From NCBI GenBank assembly GCA_934320895.1, contig CAKRFY010000009.1, positions 23,534 through 87,533 on the forward strand: a stretch of 64,000 nt of DNA, read 5' to 3'. The position numbers were made by a program, and so were the translations under genes. Below are positions 55,927-64,000 of this stretch, in pieces; position 1 is the stretch's first letter; each line of letters starts with the position of its first letter. A model generated the notes under the pieces. The model did not search any database, was not told the DNA's origin, and saw only the letters and a program-made list of their open reading frames with translations. This stretch comes from an uncultured Lachnospiraceae bacterium. Lineage in GTDB: Bacteria > Bacillota > Clostridia > Lachnospirales > Lachnospiraceae.

Positions 55927-55975
55927 GTTCTATAATATACATACCCATAATAAATGTAAGGAAGGACACAACATC

Positions 55976-56350
55976 ATGCCAAAATTACTTCTTATAAATA
56001 TAGCTGACACAAACAATATCCACCGCCTTGTTTCACCCATGAATGTTCAGATTGAGACAGTCCCGCCCGCCAATTTTGACAAAACACTTGGCACTCTCGC
56101 TTTATCAAAGCAAAAAGAGACACCTGCACCAACCGGTGCAGATGCCTCTGCTTTCAAGGAAAGCCTCATAGTTTTCTGTGATGTTCCCGAAAAAAAGTTT
56201 GATAAGATCCTCTTTAAACTGCGTCAGTCTAAGATTTCAGTTGACTACAAAGCCATGCTTACTCCGACAAATTCAAAATGGACCGTCAAAAGGCTTATGC
56301 TCGAACTTGAACGCGAACGTGCTGCTTTTATATCAATGCACAAGGGATAG
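55976..56350 (+). CDS. DUF3783-family protein
   Basis: 124 residues. The C-terminal half (VFCDVPEKKFDKILFKLRQS, VDYKAMLTPTNSKW) fits DUF3783, a small family of unknown function found mainly in Firmicutes. The N-terminal part (LLLINIADTNNIHRLVSPMNVQIE) is beta-rich. Residues 43-57 (QKETPAPTGADASAF) form a Pro/Thr/Ala-rich link and are encoded by DNA that on the opposite strand is a perfect terminator (56111-56149). ATG at 55976 has AAGGAAGG about 11 bases upstream. It may be read from the BspA promoter. Confidence 0.8.
   Translation: MPKLLLINIADTNNIHRLVSPMNVQIETVPPANFDKTLGTLALSKQKETPAPTGADASAFKESLIVFCDVPEKKFDKILFKLRQSKISVDYKAMLTPTNSKWTVKRLMLELERERAAFISMHKG
56111..56149 (-). terminator. Terminator embedded in the DUF3783 coding sequence
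   Basis: Minus-strand stem AGAGGCATCTGCACC / GGTGCAGGTGTCTCT (15 bp with two G-U pairs, 4-base loop) followed by TTTTTG. It is placed 240 bases after the anti-sigma gene stop and probably ends the sigma/anti-sigma transcript. A near-identical stem ends clpB at 57991-58020. Confidence 0.75.
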
Positions 56351-56391
56351 TATACACTTCCCTGTGCATCAAGGTCCGCATATATTTTTTA

Positions 56392-57321
56392 CTACTTCAA
56401 TTCAAAAGTTGTAAAGTGACTTTTCTTATCTGAAAGCATTTTGATTTTTTTATCACCTTTTCCATGATATGCCTCTTTATATGTCATTATCTTTTCTTTT
56501 ACGGCAATATCCACGTTTTCAGACGTACCATCTTTATATGTGATTTTGCAAGTCATAGTCTGATTATCAAATGCCGCATTTCTACCTTCAACAAGCTTCT
56601 CCAGACCTCTGTCCTCATCTGAATCCGTATTCCATATTTTTTCAAACACATTTTTAGACACCTTTTTATAATCATACAAATATATAACAGCTTTCTGCTG
56701 GGACTTTGCAGCAATCGTAAATGTAGAATAGCAATTATTTACCATCTTAACCTTAGATTTCACTTCAAAATCACCGATTTTGCCTTCATCGTCATTACTC
56801 TTATCTCCACTTAACACATATGAATTTTTCTCAGGCTCTGCAACACGAAAACCTCCATGGTTTACAGAATATGTTATTGTATCAATCTGGTCACCTTCAA
56901 TAATTATCGGACACGAAATCAAATAATCTATTTCTTTTGTTTCATCGTCACCGTCCCAGACCGCTCCGTCACTGTCTTTCTCAGAAATGACAGGTGTCTC
57001 TTTTCCTTTTTCCAGTTTCTGTACTTCTGCTGCTTTTACCTTAACTGCAAAGCTGTTTACCACACTTTCTTTTTCTCCTGGTGCAGATGTGCCTGAATTT
57101 GTTGATACTGTATTATTGTTCATAATTTTTCCCGGCACATCCCCATAAGCAATCCCTACTACCAAAGCAGCACTTGCCACCAATGCAACAGCCGGTTTTA
57201 TATAATTTCTTTTTTTCCTCATAACACAATCCTCCATTTCAAATCTGATTTTTGTTTCATCATCTTTAATACTTGGAGTAAGGGCTTTTTTTAACATTTG
57301 ATCCAGTTCTTTATCCTTCAT
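56392..57321 (-). CDS. Membrane-anchored anti-sigma factor-like protein
   Basis: 309 residues. A cytoplasmic N-terminus (1-38, KDKELDQMLKKALTP) precedes one membrane helix (about 40-62) and a beta-rich external domain (about 80-309) ending KSHFTTFELK. The topology and tight overlap with the sigma factor gene are those of ECF anti-sigma factors, although no zinc-binding HxxxCxxC motif is seen. The ATG at 57321 overlaps the sigma stop by 11 bases and is nine bases after GGAGG. It should hold the sigma factor at the membrane until an envelope signal releases it. Confidence 0.75.
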   Translation of the reverse strand: MKDKELDQMLKKALTPSIKDDETKIRFEMEDCVMRKKRNYIKPAVALVASAALVVGIAYGDVPGKIMNNNTVSTNSGTSAPGEKESVVNSFAVKVKAAEVQKLEKGKETPVISEKDSDGAVWDGDDETKEIDYLISCPIIIEGDQIDTITYSVNHGGFRVAEPEKNSYVLSGDKSNDDEGKIGDFEVKSKVKMVNNCYSTFTIAAKSQQKAVIYLYDYKKVSKNVFEKIWNTDSDEDRGLEKLVEGRNAAFDNQTMTCKITYKDGTSENVDIAVKEKIMTYKEAYHGKGDKKIKMLSDKKSHFTTFELK

Positions 57322-57850
57322 CTCGAATAACCTCCAAATCTTTTTTAAGCATAATCTTTGCCTTACGCAGCCGGCTCTTCACAGCACCTTCTGTAATATG
57401 CAGGCATTTTGCGATTTCTCTTATCTTAAGATCCGCAGAATAATACAGATAAATGACAATCCGATATTTGTCTGGTAATTCCTGTACCTTTTGCCTGACT
57501 ACTTCATCTGTTTCCTTTTGCAGCAACCGTTGTTCCGGTTCGTCTGATGTTTTCCTTGCACATTCTACTCCACCACTTTCAACATGTTTTTCATAACTTT
57601 CAAATGCTGCTATCCTATGCCGCCATGCAAATTTTCTGCGCTTATTTTTCCATATAAGGATTGCGACAGAAAGTGCGTAACTCTTGACCGAATCCCTGTT
57701 ATCCAATTTTTCCGCCTGTTCCCACAGTTTTAACATTGTATCCTGATAAAGATCATCTCCCTGTGCAGTCTCACCGGTAGTCATTCTACAAAACCTGAGA
57801 ATATCTTTTCCATCTCTTGATACAAACTGTTCAAATTCCTGTCTTATCAC
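57311..57850 (-). CDS. ECF-type RNA polymerase sigma factor
   Basis: 179 residues. Region 2 (about 10-80) contains DDLYQDTMLKLWEQ; region 4 (about 120-175) contains LPDKYRIVIYLYYSADLKIREIAKCLHITEGAVKSRLRKAK with the helix-turn-helix. The start is GTG at 57850, ten bases after GAGG. It overlaps the anti-sigma gene and probably controls its own operon. Between regions 2 and 4 is a Glu/Arg-rich linker of about 30 residues. Regulon members cannot be told beyond possible autoregulation. Confidence 0.9.
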   Translation of the reverse strand: MIRQEFEQFVSRDGKDILRFCRMTTGETAQGDDLYQDTMLKLWEQAEKLDNRDSVKSYALSVAILIWKNKRRKFAWRHRIAAFESYEKHVESGGVECARKTSDEPEQRLLQKETDEVVRQKVQELPDKYRIVIYLYYSADLKIREIAKCLHITEGAVKSRLRKAKIMLKKDLEVIRDEG

Positions 57851-57875
57851 TACTGTCGTTCCTCTCTCTTCCTTT

Positions 57876-57899
57876 GACGTCTCGGGCAGAACCCTTACA
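57876..57899 (-). promoter_or_regulatory. Possible autoregulated ECF promoter
   Basis: TGTAAG (about 57899-57894) and CGTC (57879-57876) on the minus strand lie 26-50 bases before the sigma start. CGTC is a common ECF -10; the 14-base spacing is short and the -35 lacks the AAC core, so this is weak. Confidence 0.25.
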
Positions 57900-57990
57900 C
57901 CTGTATATTGTAATAAATCAGAAAAAAGTTTCTTTTTATTAAAAATATTTTTTATTTTTAGTAATCTTTTTATTTAGAATAAAATCAGAA

Positions 57991-58020
57991 AGACACCTGC
58001 ACCATTTGGCACAGATGTCT
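57991..58020 (-). terminator. Terminator of clpB
   Basis: Stem AGACATCTGTGCC / GGTGCAGGTGTCT on the minus strand (13 bp with G-U pairs) followed by TTTCTGATTTTATTC, 28 bases after the clpB stop. It is closely related in sequence to the terminator at 56111-56149. Confidence 0.8.
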
Positions 58021-58047
58021 CTCTGTTAATTTATACGATATTATTTT

Positions 58048-60630
58048 TTACTTCGTACTAACTACAAATTCATCTCCATTAACCCCTATCGTTATCACAT
58101 CACCCGTATGAACCTTATCACCGAGAATCTCCTTTGCAAGAAGTGTCTCGATATTCTTCTGTAAGAAACGCTTCAACGGACGAGCTCCAAATGCCGGTTC
58201 ATATGCATTATCTGCAATATACTTAACAGCTTCGTCAGTAAGTTCTACTTTAAGTTCCTTATCTGCAAGTCGTTTATTAAGGTCATCCATAAGTATTGAA
58301 ATGATGCCCTGAATATTATTCTTTGTAAGCGGCTTAAACATTACTATCTCATCAAGACGGTTAAGAAACTCAGGTCTGAAACTTGCTCTAAGGTCAGCCA
58401 TAGCATGTTCCCTTGCCTCATCACTTATACTTCCATCTTCCTCAATTCCGTCAAGAAGATATGCAGAACCGATATTTGATGTAAGAATTATGATAGTATT
58501 CTTAAAGTCTACTGTTCTTCCCTGTGAATCAGTCACACGTCCATCATCAAGTACCTGTAAAAGTACATTGAATACATCAGGATGTGCCTTTTCAATCTCG
58601 TCAAAAAGTATTACCGAATATGGTTTTCTGCGGACTGCTTCTGTAAGCTGACCGCCCTCCTCATATCCTACATATCCCGGAGGTGCTCCGATAAGTCTTG
58701 ACACTGAATATTTCTCCATGTATTCGCTCATATCTATACGGACCATGTTGTTTTCATCATCGAAAAGACTTGCCGCAAGTGTTTTAGCAAGTTCTGTCTT
58801 ACCTACACCGGTTGGTCCAAGGAAAAGGAATGAACCTATAGGTTTTGTAGGATCTTTGATACCTGCCTTTGAACGAAGGATTGCTTCTGATACAAGTTTA
58901 ACACCTTCCTCCTGACCTATAACTCTCTTGTGAAGTTCATCTTCAAGATGAAGTGTCTTTTCTCTCTCTCCCTCATTAAGCTTTGTAATAGGAATACCTG
59001 TCCATCTAGATACTATCTTTGCAATCTCATCATCAGTTACATTTTCCTGTACAAGCGTCCTGTCTTCTTTCTTTACCTTTGCTTCTTCCAATTCAAGCTG
59101 TTTTTCAAGTTCAGGCAATCTGCCATATTGGAGTTCTGCAAGCTTTTCAAGATTATACTCTCTCTTTGCAGCATCCATTTCAGTATGAAGCGCATCAATC
59201 TGCTCTTTAACCTTATTTACCTTATCAACAGATGATTTTTCCTGATCCCATTTTGACTTCTGAGCCGTAAAACTGTCTTTAAGCTCTGCAAGTTCTTTTT
59301 GAAGCGTTGCAAGTCTTTCTTTTGAGATATGATCCGTCTCTTTTTTAAGTGCAGCTTCCTCAATTTCCATCTGCATTATCTTACGCTGTACTTCATCAAG
59401 TTCCGCTGGAAGAGAATCAAGTTCTGTCTTTATCATTGCACAAGCTTCATCTACAAGGTCTATTGCCTTATCAGGAAGAAACCTGTCTGAAATATATCTG
59501 TTTGAAAGTGTTGCTGCGGCAACAAGTGCAGCATCTGTAATCTTTACACCATGATATACCTCATATCTGTCTTTAAGTCCACGAAGTATTGAAATCGTGT
59601 CCTCAACAGTTGGCTCACTAACCATAACAGGCTGGAAACGTCTTTCAAGTGCGGCATCCTTTTCTATATACATACGATACTCATCAAGGGTTGTCGCACC
59701 TATACAATGAAGCTCACCTCTTGCAAGCATTGGCTTGAGCATATTTCCGGCATCCATGGCACCATCTGTTTTTCCGGCACCTACAATGGTATGCAACTCA
59801 TCGATAAAGAGGATTATCTGACCTTCACTTTTCTTTACTTCCTCAAGAACAGCTTTAAGTCTTTCCTCAAATTCACCCCTGTATTTTGCACCGGCAACAA
59901 GTGCTCCCATATCAAGTGCAAATATTTTCTTGTCTTTAAGTTCACCCGGCACATCACCTCTTACGATACGCTGTGCAAGCCCTTCAACTGCTGCCGTTTT
60001 ACCGACACCCGGTTCACCGATAAGTACTGGATTATTTTTATTCTTTCTTGAAAGAATACGGATAACATTTCTTATCTCGCTGTCTCTGCCGATAACCGGA
60101 TCCATCTTTCCCTCTTTTGCCCTCTCGACAAGATCAGTTCCGTACTTTTCAAGTGTATCATAAGTTGCTTCAGGATTGTCACTTGTCACACGCTGGTTTC
60201 CTCTCACCTGTGAAAGTACCTGAAGAAATCTCTCTCTTGTTATCTGACACTGTTTAAAAAGTGCCTTTACTTCTTTACTTGGATGTGCAAGAAGACTCAG
60301 GAACAAATGCTCAACTGAAACATATTCATCCCCCATACGTTTTGCTTCATCTTCTGCATATATAAGCGTTTCATTAAGATAACGATCGATACGCATATCA
60401 CCGCCTGTTACCTTTGGACGCTTATTTAAAAGACCATCTATCTGTGCCAGAAATACTTCAGGTTCAATCCCCATCTTTTCAATCAGCTTGCTTATAAGAC
60501 TGTCATCAACTTTCATCATAGAGGCAAGTAAATGTTCCTCGCCCATCTCCTGATGACCATAGTCCATAGCAATTTTCTCACATCCCTGAACTACTTCCTG
60601 TGATTTCTGAGTAAATTTACTAATGTTCAT
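58048..60630 (-). CDS. clpB: Disaggregase ClpB
   Basis: 860 residues. Two Clp_N repeats, AAA module 1 (GEPGVGKT), a long coiled-coil middle domain (about 400-530) and AAA module 2 (GPTGVGKT) followed by the D2 C-terminal domain. The long middle domain and the lack of an IGF/IGL-type ClpP loop separate it from ClpC. It works with DnaK to dissolve protein aggregates. The ATG at 60630 is about five bases after GGGGGAG; the longer frame to 60780 is not credible. A sigma-A promoter overlapping a CIRCE element lies about 140 bases upstream, so HrcA should repress it. Confidence 0.97.
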   Translation of the reverse strand: MNISKFTQKSQEVVQGCEKIAMDYGHQEMGEEHLLASMMKVDDSLISKLIEKMGIEPEVFLAQIDGLLNKRPKVTGGDMRIDRYLNETLIYAEDEAKRMGDEYVSVEHLFLSLLAHPSKEVKALFKQCQITRERFLQVLSQVRGNQRVTSDNPEATYDTLEKYGTDLVERAKEGKMDPVIGRDSEIRNVIRILSRKNKNNPVLIGEPGVGKTAAVEGLAQRIVRGDVPGELKDKKIFALDMGALVAGAKYRGEFEERLKAVLEEVKKSEGQIILFIDELHTIVGAGKTDGAMDAGNMLKPMLARGELHCIGATTLDEYRMYIEKDAALERRFQPVMVSEPTVEDTISILRGLKDRYEVYHGVKITDAALVAAATLSNRYISDRFLPDKAIDLVDEACAMIKTELDSLPAELDEVQRKIMQMEIEEAALKKETDHISKERLATLQKELAELKDSFTAQKSKWDQEKSSVDKVNKVKEQIDALHTEMDAAKREYNLEKLAELQYGRLPELEKQLELEEAKVKKEDRTLVQENVTDDEIAKIVSRWTGIPITKLNEGEREKTLHLEDELHKRVIGQEEGVKLVSEAILRSKAGIKDPTKPIGSFLFLGPTGVGKTELAKTLAASLFDDENNMVRIDMSEYMEKYSVSRLIGAPPGYVGYEEGGQLTEAVRRKPYSVILFDEIEKAHPDVFNVLLQVLDDGRVTDSQGRTVDFKNTIIILTSNIGSAYLLDGIEEDGSISDEAREHAMADLRASFRPEFLNRLDEIVMFKPLTKNNIQGIISILMDDLNKRLADKELKVELTDEAVKYIADNAYEPAFGARPLKRFLQKNIETLLAKEILGDKVHTGDVITIGVNGDEFVVSTK

Positions 60631-60770
60631 GTAATCTCCCCCTCTCTGTGAGACTGCTGCTATTGTTCGCACCTGATGTGCATCAGTAACAGCTTGATAA
60701 TTATTTTGTCCCGATACATAAAAATCTATAGATAAGTAACAAACAACTTTGTTTTCTTTATCTGCAAGAC

Positions 60771-60799
60771 ATAATAGCACTGATTGTTAGCACTGTCAA
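60771..60799 (-). promoter_or_regulatory. Sigma-A promoter of clpB
   Basis: Perfect -35 TTGACA (60799-60794), 17-base spacer, TATTAT -10 (60776-60771) on the minus strand. The -35 lies inside the CIRCE element. Confidence 0.9.
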
Positions 60800-60813
60800 G
60801 AGGTGAGTGCTAA
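60787..60813. promoter_or_regulatory. CIRCE element (HrcA operator)
   Basis: TTAGCACTG, nine bases, GAGTGCTAA; only one arm position differs from the consensus TTAGCACTC-N9-GAGTGCTAA. It overlaps the -35 of the clpB promoter. Confidence 0.92.
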
Positions 60814-60830
60814 TTTATTTCAAAAAATTT

Positions 60831-60876
60831 AAAAAGTACCACAAATCCTCTATTTTCAGCATTTGTAGTACTTTTT
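60831..60876 (-). terminator. Terminator of the PPC-like secreted protein gene
   Basis: Stem AAAAAGTAC-x-ACAAAT / ATTTGT-x-GTACTTTTT (60831-60846, 60861-60876) followed by TAAATTTTTTG on the minus strand, 40 bases after the stop at 60917. Confidence 0.8.
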
Positions 60877-60916
60877 TAAAATTGATTACACTATATATAG
60901 TGTACAAAACAGCTGT

Positions 60917-62494
60917 TTAATATGTCTTAAACCATCTTTTTTCCGACCACTTTCCATAAGCTGTCTTATTTCCTGATTTTATATATGCACGAACCTGCAC
61001 ATAATATTTTTTCTTTCTTGAAAGCTTCTTAATCGTAAGCGTATTCTTTTCAGGTGCTTTAACAGTCTTTACTGTCGCTCCCTTCATTGAACTCTTTTTA
61101 CAATATCTGATCTGATAGCCTGATGCATTCCACACTGAAGACCATACTGGTTTTATGCAGCCCTTTCCAACACTTGAACTATATAGATATATATAACCCT
61201 GACCTAATGTAAGTTTATCTGCATAGTCACCTTTATATGTATAACCACATATCTCACATTTATATACTCGATAACCCTTTTCAAAATATGTAGACTCATG
61301 CCATTTTGTATCATAATCATCATGAGGACAATTATCCTGTGTTACCTCTGCTGCCTGAACTGTATAATTTCCTTCTCTGCCATCATTTTTTTCTACGGCT
61401 ACATAATATGTTCCTGATGTAAGCTTTATAATCTTGTTATATGCAATCTTTTGTGTCACCGAATCGCTGTATAAACCATCTGAACGAATCTCCTCTCCAT
61501 TTGCACTATATACATGAATATACACTCTCTCCATCGGTGAATCAAGTTTTATTATAACCGGCTGAGCATGACTTAACTCAAACTTGTAAAAATCTTTCTC
61601 ATCATTTATAGCTATCTGTCCTGTATATATATTACCCAAAGTCATAGACGAAGCCTGCGCCAGCGTATTATTTGTACCACCATTTGTCTCTGGATATGTT
61701 TCATTTGCAGGAGCAAAACTAAATGAAAAATCATATCTTCCATTACCATTATATCTGCTTACTGATATATAGTAAGTTCCCGCTGTAAGATTCAAATCTT
61801 TGCTAAAAGTTATCTCATTTGTTGTATCATTCCACCATTCACTACTTGAATCAATTTCATTTCCATCTTTATCGTAAAGTTTTATATCCACACTTTTTAT
61901 ATTGTAGAAAGTTGCATCATATTTGACACATCCTGACTTATTTAATGTAAACTTCCAAAAATCCTTTTCATCATTTACTGCAATCTGTGCATTATATTTT
62001 GTACCATCAGTATTAACAACATTGGCTGCTGCAAGTGAATTATTTGAGCCGCCACTTGTTTCCTTAAAAGATTCATTGCTCGAAGTGAACCCTATATTAA
62101 AATTATAATTTCCATACTCACAACACTTACTAAAACATAAATAATATGTTCCTGATGCCAGATACACTTTTTCACCAAGTGTTATAACCTCTGATGTACT
62201 ATTCCATTCATACCTTTCACTCCACAGCTCATCTGCATTTGCATCATAGATATAAAGTTTCACATCACGCATATATGCTTTTCCCTTAATATCTATGCAT
62301 CCCGATTCATTCAAGGTAAACTTATAATATTTCTTCTCACCACTTTTCTCTGTAAGTGTTCCATTCTGCGTATTACCTATCGTATAATTTTCCGCACTTG
62401 ATATCGAAGAGGCCTCTGCCATATCAACATTAAGTCCAATAAGCATAATGCAGCTCAACATCATTGTTGTAAAAAAAATAACAATCTTTTTCAT
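60917..62494 (-). CDS. Secreted protein with three PPC-like domains and C-terminal FN3 domain
   Basis: 525 residues. Signal peptide (1-28, AEA) followed by three related domains of about 115-120 residues (about 35-145, 155-265, 280-390), each with a KKYYKFTL / KDFWKFTL / KDFYKFEL start and a GTYYLCFSK / GTYYISVSR / GTYYVAVEK strand, which fits bacterial pre-peptidase C-terminal (PPC) folds. A CxxC-like segment (about 405-430, HDDYDTKWHESTYF and CEICGYTY) precedes a C-terminal FN3 domain (about 440-525, VSVWNASGYQIRYCKKSS-like). ATG at 62494 has GGGAGG nine bases upstream. No enzyme domain is present; carbohydrate binding is possible. Confidence 0.8.
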   Translation of the reverse strand: MKKIVIFFTTMMLSCIMLIGLNVDMAEASSISSAENYTIGNTQNGTLTEKSGEKKYYKFTLNESGCIDIKGKAYMRDVKLYIYDANADELWSERYEWNSTSEVITLGEKVYLASGTYYLCFSKCCEYGNYNFNIGFTSSNESFKETSGGSNNSLAAANVVNTDGTKYNAQIAVNDEKDFWKFTLNKSGCVKYDATFYNIKSVDIKLYDKDGNEIDSSSEWWNDTTNEITFSKDLNLTAGTYYISVSRYNGNGRYDFSFSFAPANETYPETNGGTNNTLAQASSMTLGNIYTGQIAINDEKDFYKFELSHAQPVIIKLDSPMERVYIHVYSANGEEIRSDGLYSDSVTQKIAYNKIIKLTSGTYYVAVEKNDGREGNYTVQAAEVTQDNCPHDDYDTKWHESTYFEKGYRVYKCEICGYTYKGDYADKLTLGQGYIYLYSSSVGKGCIKPVWSSVWNASGYQIRYCKKSSMKGATVKTVKAPEKNTLTIKKLSRKKKYYVQVRAYIKSGNKTAYGKWSEKRWFKTY

Positions 62495-62564
62495 ATGTTT
62501 TTTCCTCCCTAAGTTTGATAAAATAATTTTACCAAATTTAAGAAGGAATAACAACTGACATATA

Positions 62565-63242
62565 TCATTCTTTGACCGTTTTTTCATCCAATATATTTCC
62601 AAGCAATATAACAAGTTTTCCTATATCAACTGGTTTTCCTATATGAGCATTCATACCACTGTCAATCGCTCTTTGTTTATCCTCCTCAAAGGCGTTTGCT
62701 GTCATAGCTATTATTGGAATTTCGGAGTGTTTACCCTCCAATGCTCTTATCTTTTTTGCAGCCTCATATCCATTCAGATTTGGCATCTGTATATCCATAA
62801 GTATCGCATCAAAATAATCCTCAGGCATCTCCTTTAACATATTTATACAGATATTTCCATCCTCAGCACATTCAACTTTAATACCATTTTCCTCCAATAC
62901 AGTCATAGCTATTTCTGCATTTAATTCATTATCCTCAGCAATAAGTATTCTTTTTCCCTTGACACTATTGATTATCTGCTTTGTAACTTCCTCCTGTTGT
63001 TTGCTAAGCTGTTCTTTTGTTGCAGTAGGAAATGTCAGAGTAACTATCATTTTTGTTCCAACACCTAGTTTGCTTTCAACATCTATAGTTCCACCCATCA
63101 ATTCTATAAGTGATTTTACAATAGGCAGCCCCAGTCCGGTACCTGCTATCTTAATCTCCGTACTTGTATGTTCTCTTGAAAATTCTTCAAAAATATGTGG
63201 AAGATACTCCTTACTCATACCTATACCAGTATCAACAACAGT
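62565..63242 (-). pseudogene. 3' fragment of a hybrid histidine kinase gene (HATPase end plus receiver)
   Basis: The visible protein begins inside the HATPase domain at VVDTGIGMSKEYLPHIFEEF, continues through AGTGLGLPIVKSLIELMGG and ends with a receiver domain (about 80 residues on) containing ILIAEDNELNAEIA and AILMDIQMPNLNGYEAA. The HisKA domain, N box and sensor are missing, and upstream sequence (63243-63297) shows no homology and only a terminator. No ribosome site precedes any start codon. I read it as a truncated gene. The stop lies 70 bases before the start of the PPC-like gene, which is probably unaffected. Confidence 0.75.
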
Positions 63243-63297
63243 ACTTCTATATATTATATTGTAATAAGTCATTGGAAAGTTTAATTTACCGCAAAAA

Positions 63298-63330
63298 AAT
63301 ACACACCTTAAAATATTTTTAGTGTGTATT
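63298..63330. terminator. Bidirectional terminator between the two broken genes
   Basis: Stem AATACACAC (63298-63306) / GTGTGTATT (63322-63330) with T-runs on both strands. Confidence 0.8.
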
Positions 63331-63402
63331 TTTTGCATATTCTGTTTGAAAATCTATCGTCACAAATTTCCTCTAAATGTTGCTCGCAATATTTTTGAAC
63401 CA

Positions 63403-63942
63403 TCAAAAAACAATATCTAATGTTTCAATATATCCTGCCAGTTCCCAAGCCATCTCATATGCCTCCGGTATTCTTAAATGCCCCGGTGTTCCCTGACCAT
63501 TTCTCTTAAACACATACTGTGTTATTTTTTCATCATCCATATTTTTTACTACCTGTGCTATCGCATCATCCCATGCTCCATCATGGTTAAGCAGTGTCGT
63601 ACAGCATATTATATTCGCATCCTTATATACGCTCCTTAATTTTCTTAAAAAGTCCATATAATGCTCCCGCCATTTTCTCGACTTTATCTGACAGTAATCC
63701 TCTTTCATATAGTCTTCAGGATGACAATCATTCTGCCCTACGGCAACGATAACAACTTGCGGTATGTACTTATCAAAGTCCCACTTAGTAGTTTCACCAA
63801 GTCTGGTATTATAGTGGACTTTATCCCATACTGTTTCCATTCCTATCTGCTCTGGTTCATGATACCAGCCCTCACCATCCATAAGGGCAATTCCTCCCTG
63901 AGCAATATCATGTATCTGTGCCCCTAGTATAATCCACGCAAA
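63403..63942 (-). pseudogene. SGNH/GDSL hydrolase gene lacking its N-terminal part
   Basis: 179 codons are open from 63942 to the stop at 63403. The protein reads AWIILGAQIHDIAQGGIALM, MDGEGWYHEPEQIG and VVIVAVGQNDCHPEDYM, then ends HLRIPEAYEMAWELAGYIET. This fits the C-terminal part of SGNH carbohydrate-esterase-like hydrolases with the block III Asn (GQND) and the block V His (GHLRI). The block I Gly-Asp-Ser that carries the nucleophile should lie upstream but an in-frame TAA stands at 63943-63945 and the remaining sequence to the window edge does not continue it. An ATG inside (63882) could start a short protein without the nucleophile. Confidence 0.65.
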
Positions 63943-63958
63943 TTAGAAGCCTGTTTCA

Positions 63959-63979
63959 AATTAGCATTTTATGCTAATT
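63959..63979. repeat. Palindrome at the broken end of the SGNH gene
   Basis: AATTAGCAT (63959-63967), three T, ATGCTAATT (63971-63979). It lies just beyond the point where SGNH homology stops. The right-hand edge (63980-64000) gives no recognisable coding signal. Confidence 0.5.
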
Positions 63980-64000
63980 CTGGATAGACTTTCTCTTTCG

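Noticed and set aside
60631..60780. N-terminal extension of ClpB to 60780
   Set aside because: It would run through the promoter and into the CIRCE region; the ATG at 60630 has a strong ribosome site and gives the normal length.
1..64000. tRNA, rRNA, CRISPR arrays, intact transposases or prophage genes
   Set aside because: None found on either strand by eye; short or degenerate RNAs without strong motifs could have been missed.

Overview
The window is AT-rich DNA from a low-GC Gram-positive anaerobe, most likely a member of the Lachnospiraceae (Clostridia). The grounds are strong AGGAGG-type ribosome binding sites, sigma-A promoters with 17-base spacers, a SAM-I riboswitch on metK, a CIRCE operator on clpB, a conserved clpC-radA neighbourhood, a DUF3783 protein, a Lachnospiraceae-type protein usually mislabelled endosialidase, and many large Sec-exported repeat proteins (BspA/DUF285, LRR, PPC-like, SH3b, Big_2). 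The species assignment is inference. No rRNA, tRNA, CRISPR array, intact insertion sequence or prophage was seen. Most genes lie on the minus strand.

Layout. 1-3.4 kb: a translationally coupled pair of ABC exporter half-transporters (the first runs off the window). 3.6-9.2 kb: a self-contained locus made of a response regulator and kinase, a terminator, a promoter carrying 11-base-spaced direct repeats, a 44-residue exported peptide, two membrane proteins and an ABC ATPase; this is the most system-like unit here. 9.4-21.1 kb: housekeeping and stress genes (a RelE-like toxin remnant, RlmL-type methyltransferase, radA, clpC, hslO, a methyltransferase) mixed with a wall hydrolase and a cohesin-like membrane protein. 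21.4-25 kb: decayed gene fragments, then uvrA. 25.2-30.3 kb: a diguanylate cyclase with a LacI-like sensor, convergent with a chemoreceptor carrying a C-terminal PilZ domain, plus an esterase. 30.4-36.2 kb: a two-gene ABC importer, a small membrane protein, a cytoplasmic GH13 enzyme and a CCA-adding enzyme. 36.4-39.2 kb: two secreted proteins sharing a C-terminal module. 39.4-41 kb: metK and its riboswitch leader.

41.1-45.2 kb: a secreted glucosaminidase with a very lysine-rich linker, and a hybrid histidine kinase. 45.3-52.9 kb: a YibE/F membrane protein, a secreted purple-acid-phosphatase-like enzyme, a small phosphoesterase bracketed by direct repeats, an unrecognised protein, a DEAD-box helicase and an atypical cis-prenyltransferase. 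53.1-55.9 kb: a surface protein with 27 exact 26-residue DUF285 repeats. 56-57.9 kb: a DUF3783 protein whose coding DNA contains the terminator of the convergent ECF sigma/anti-sigma operon. 58-60.8 kb: clpB under CIRCE control. 60.9-64 kb: a triplicated PPC-like secreted protein and two broken genes (hybrid kinase fragment, SGNH hydrolase fragment).

The main themes are signalling at the envelope (two kinases plus a fragment, c-di-GMP making and probable sensing, an ECF pair), surface and wall proteins, and protein quality control (ClpC, ClpB, Hsp33). Signs of gene decay (RelE-like, YfbR-like, kinase and SGNH remnants) sit between intact operons.
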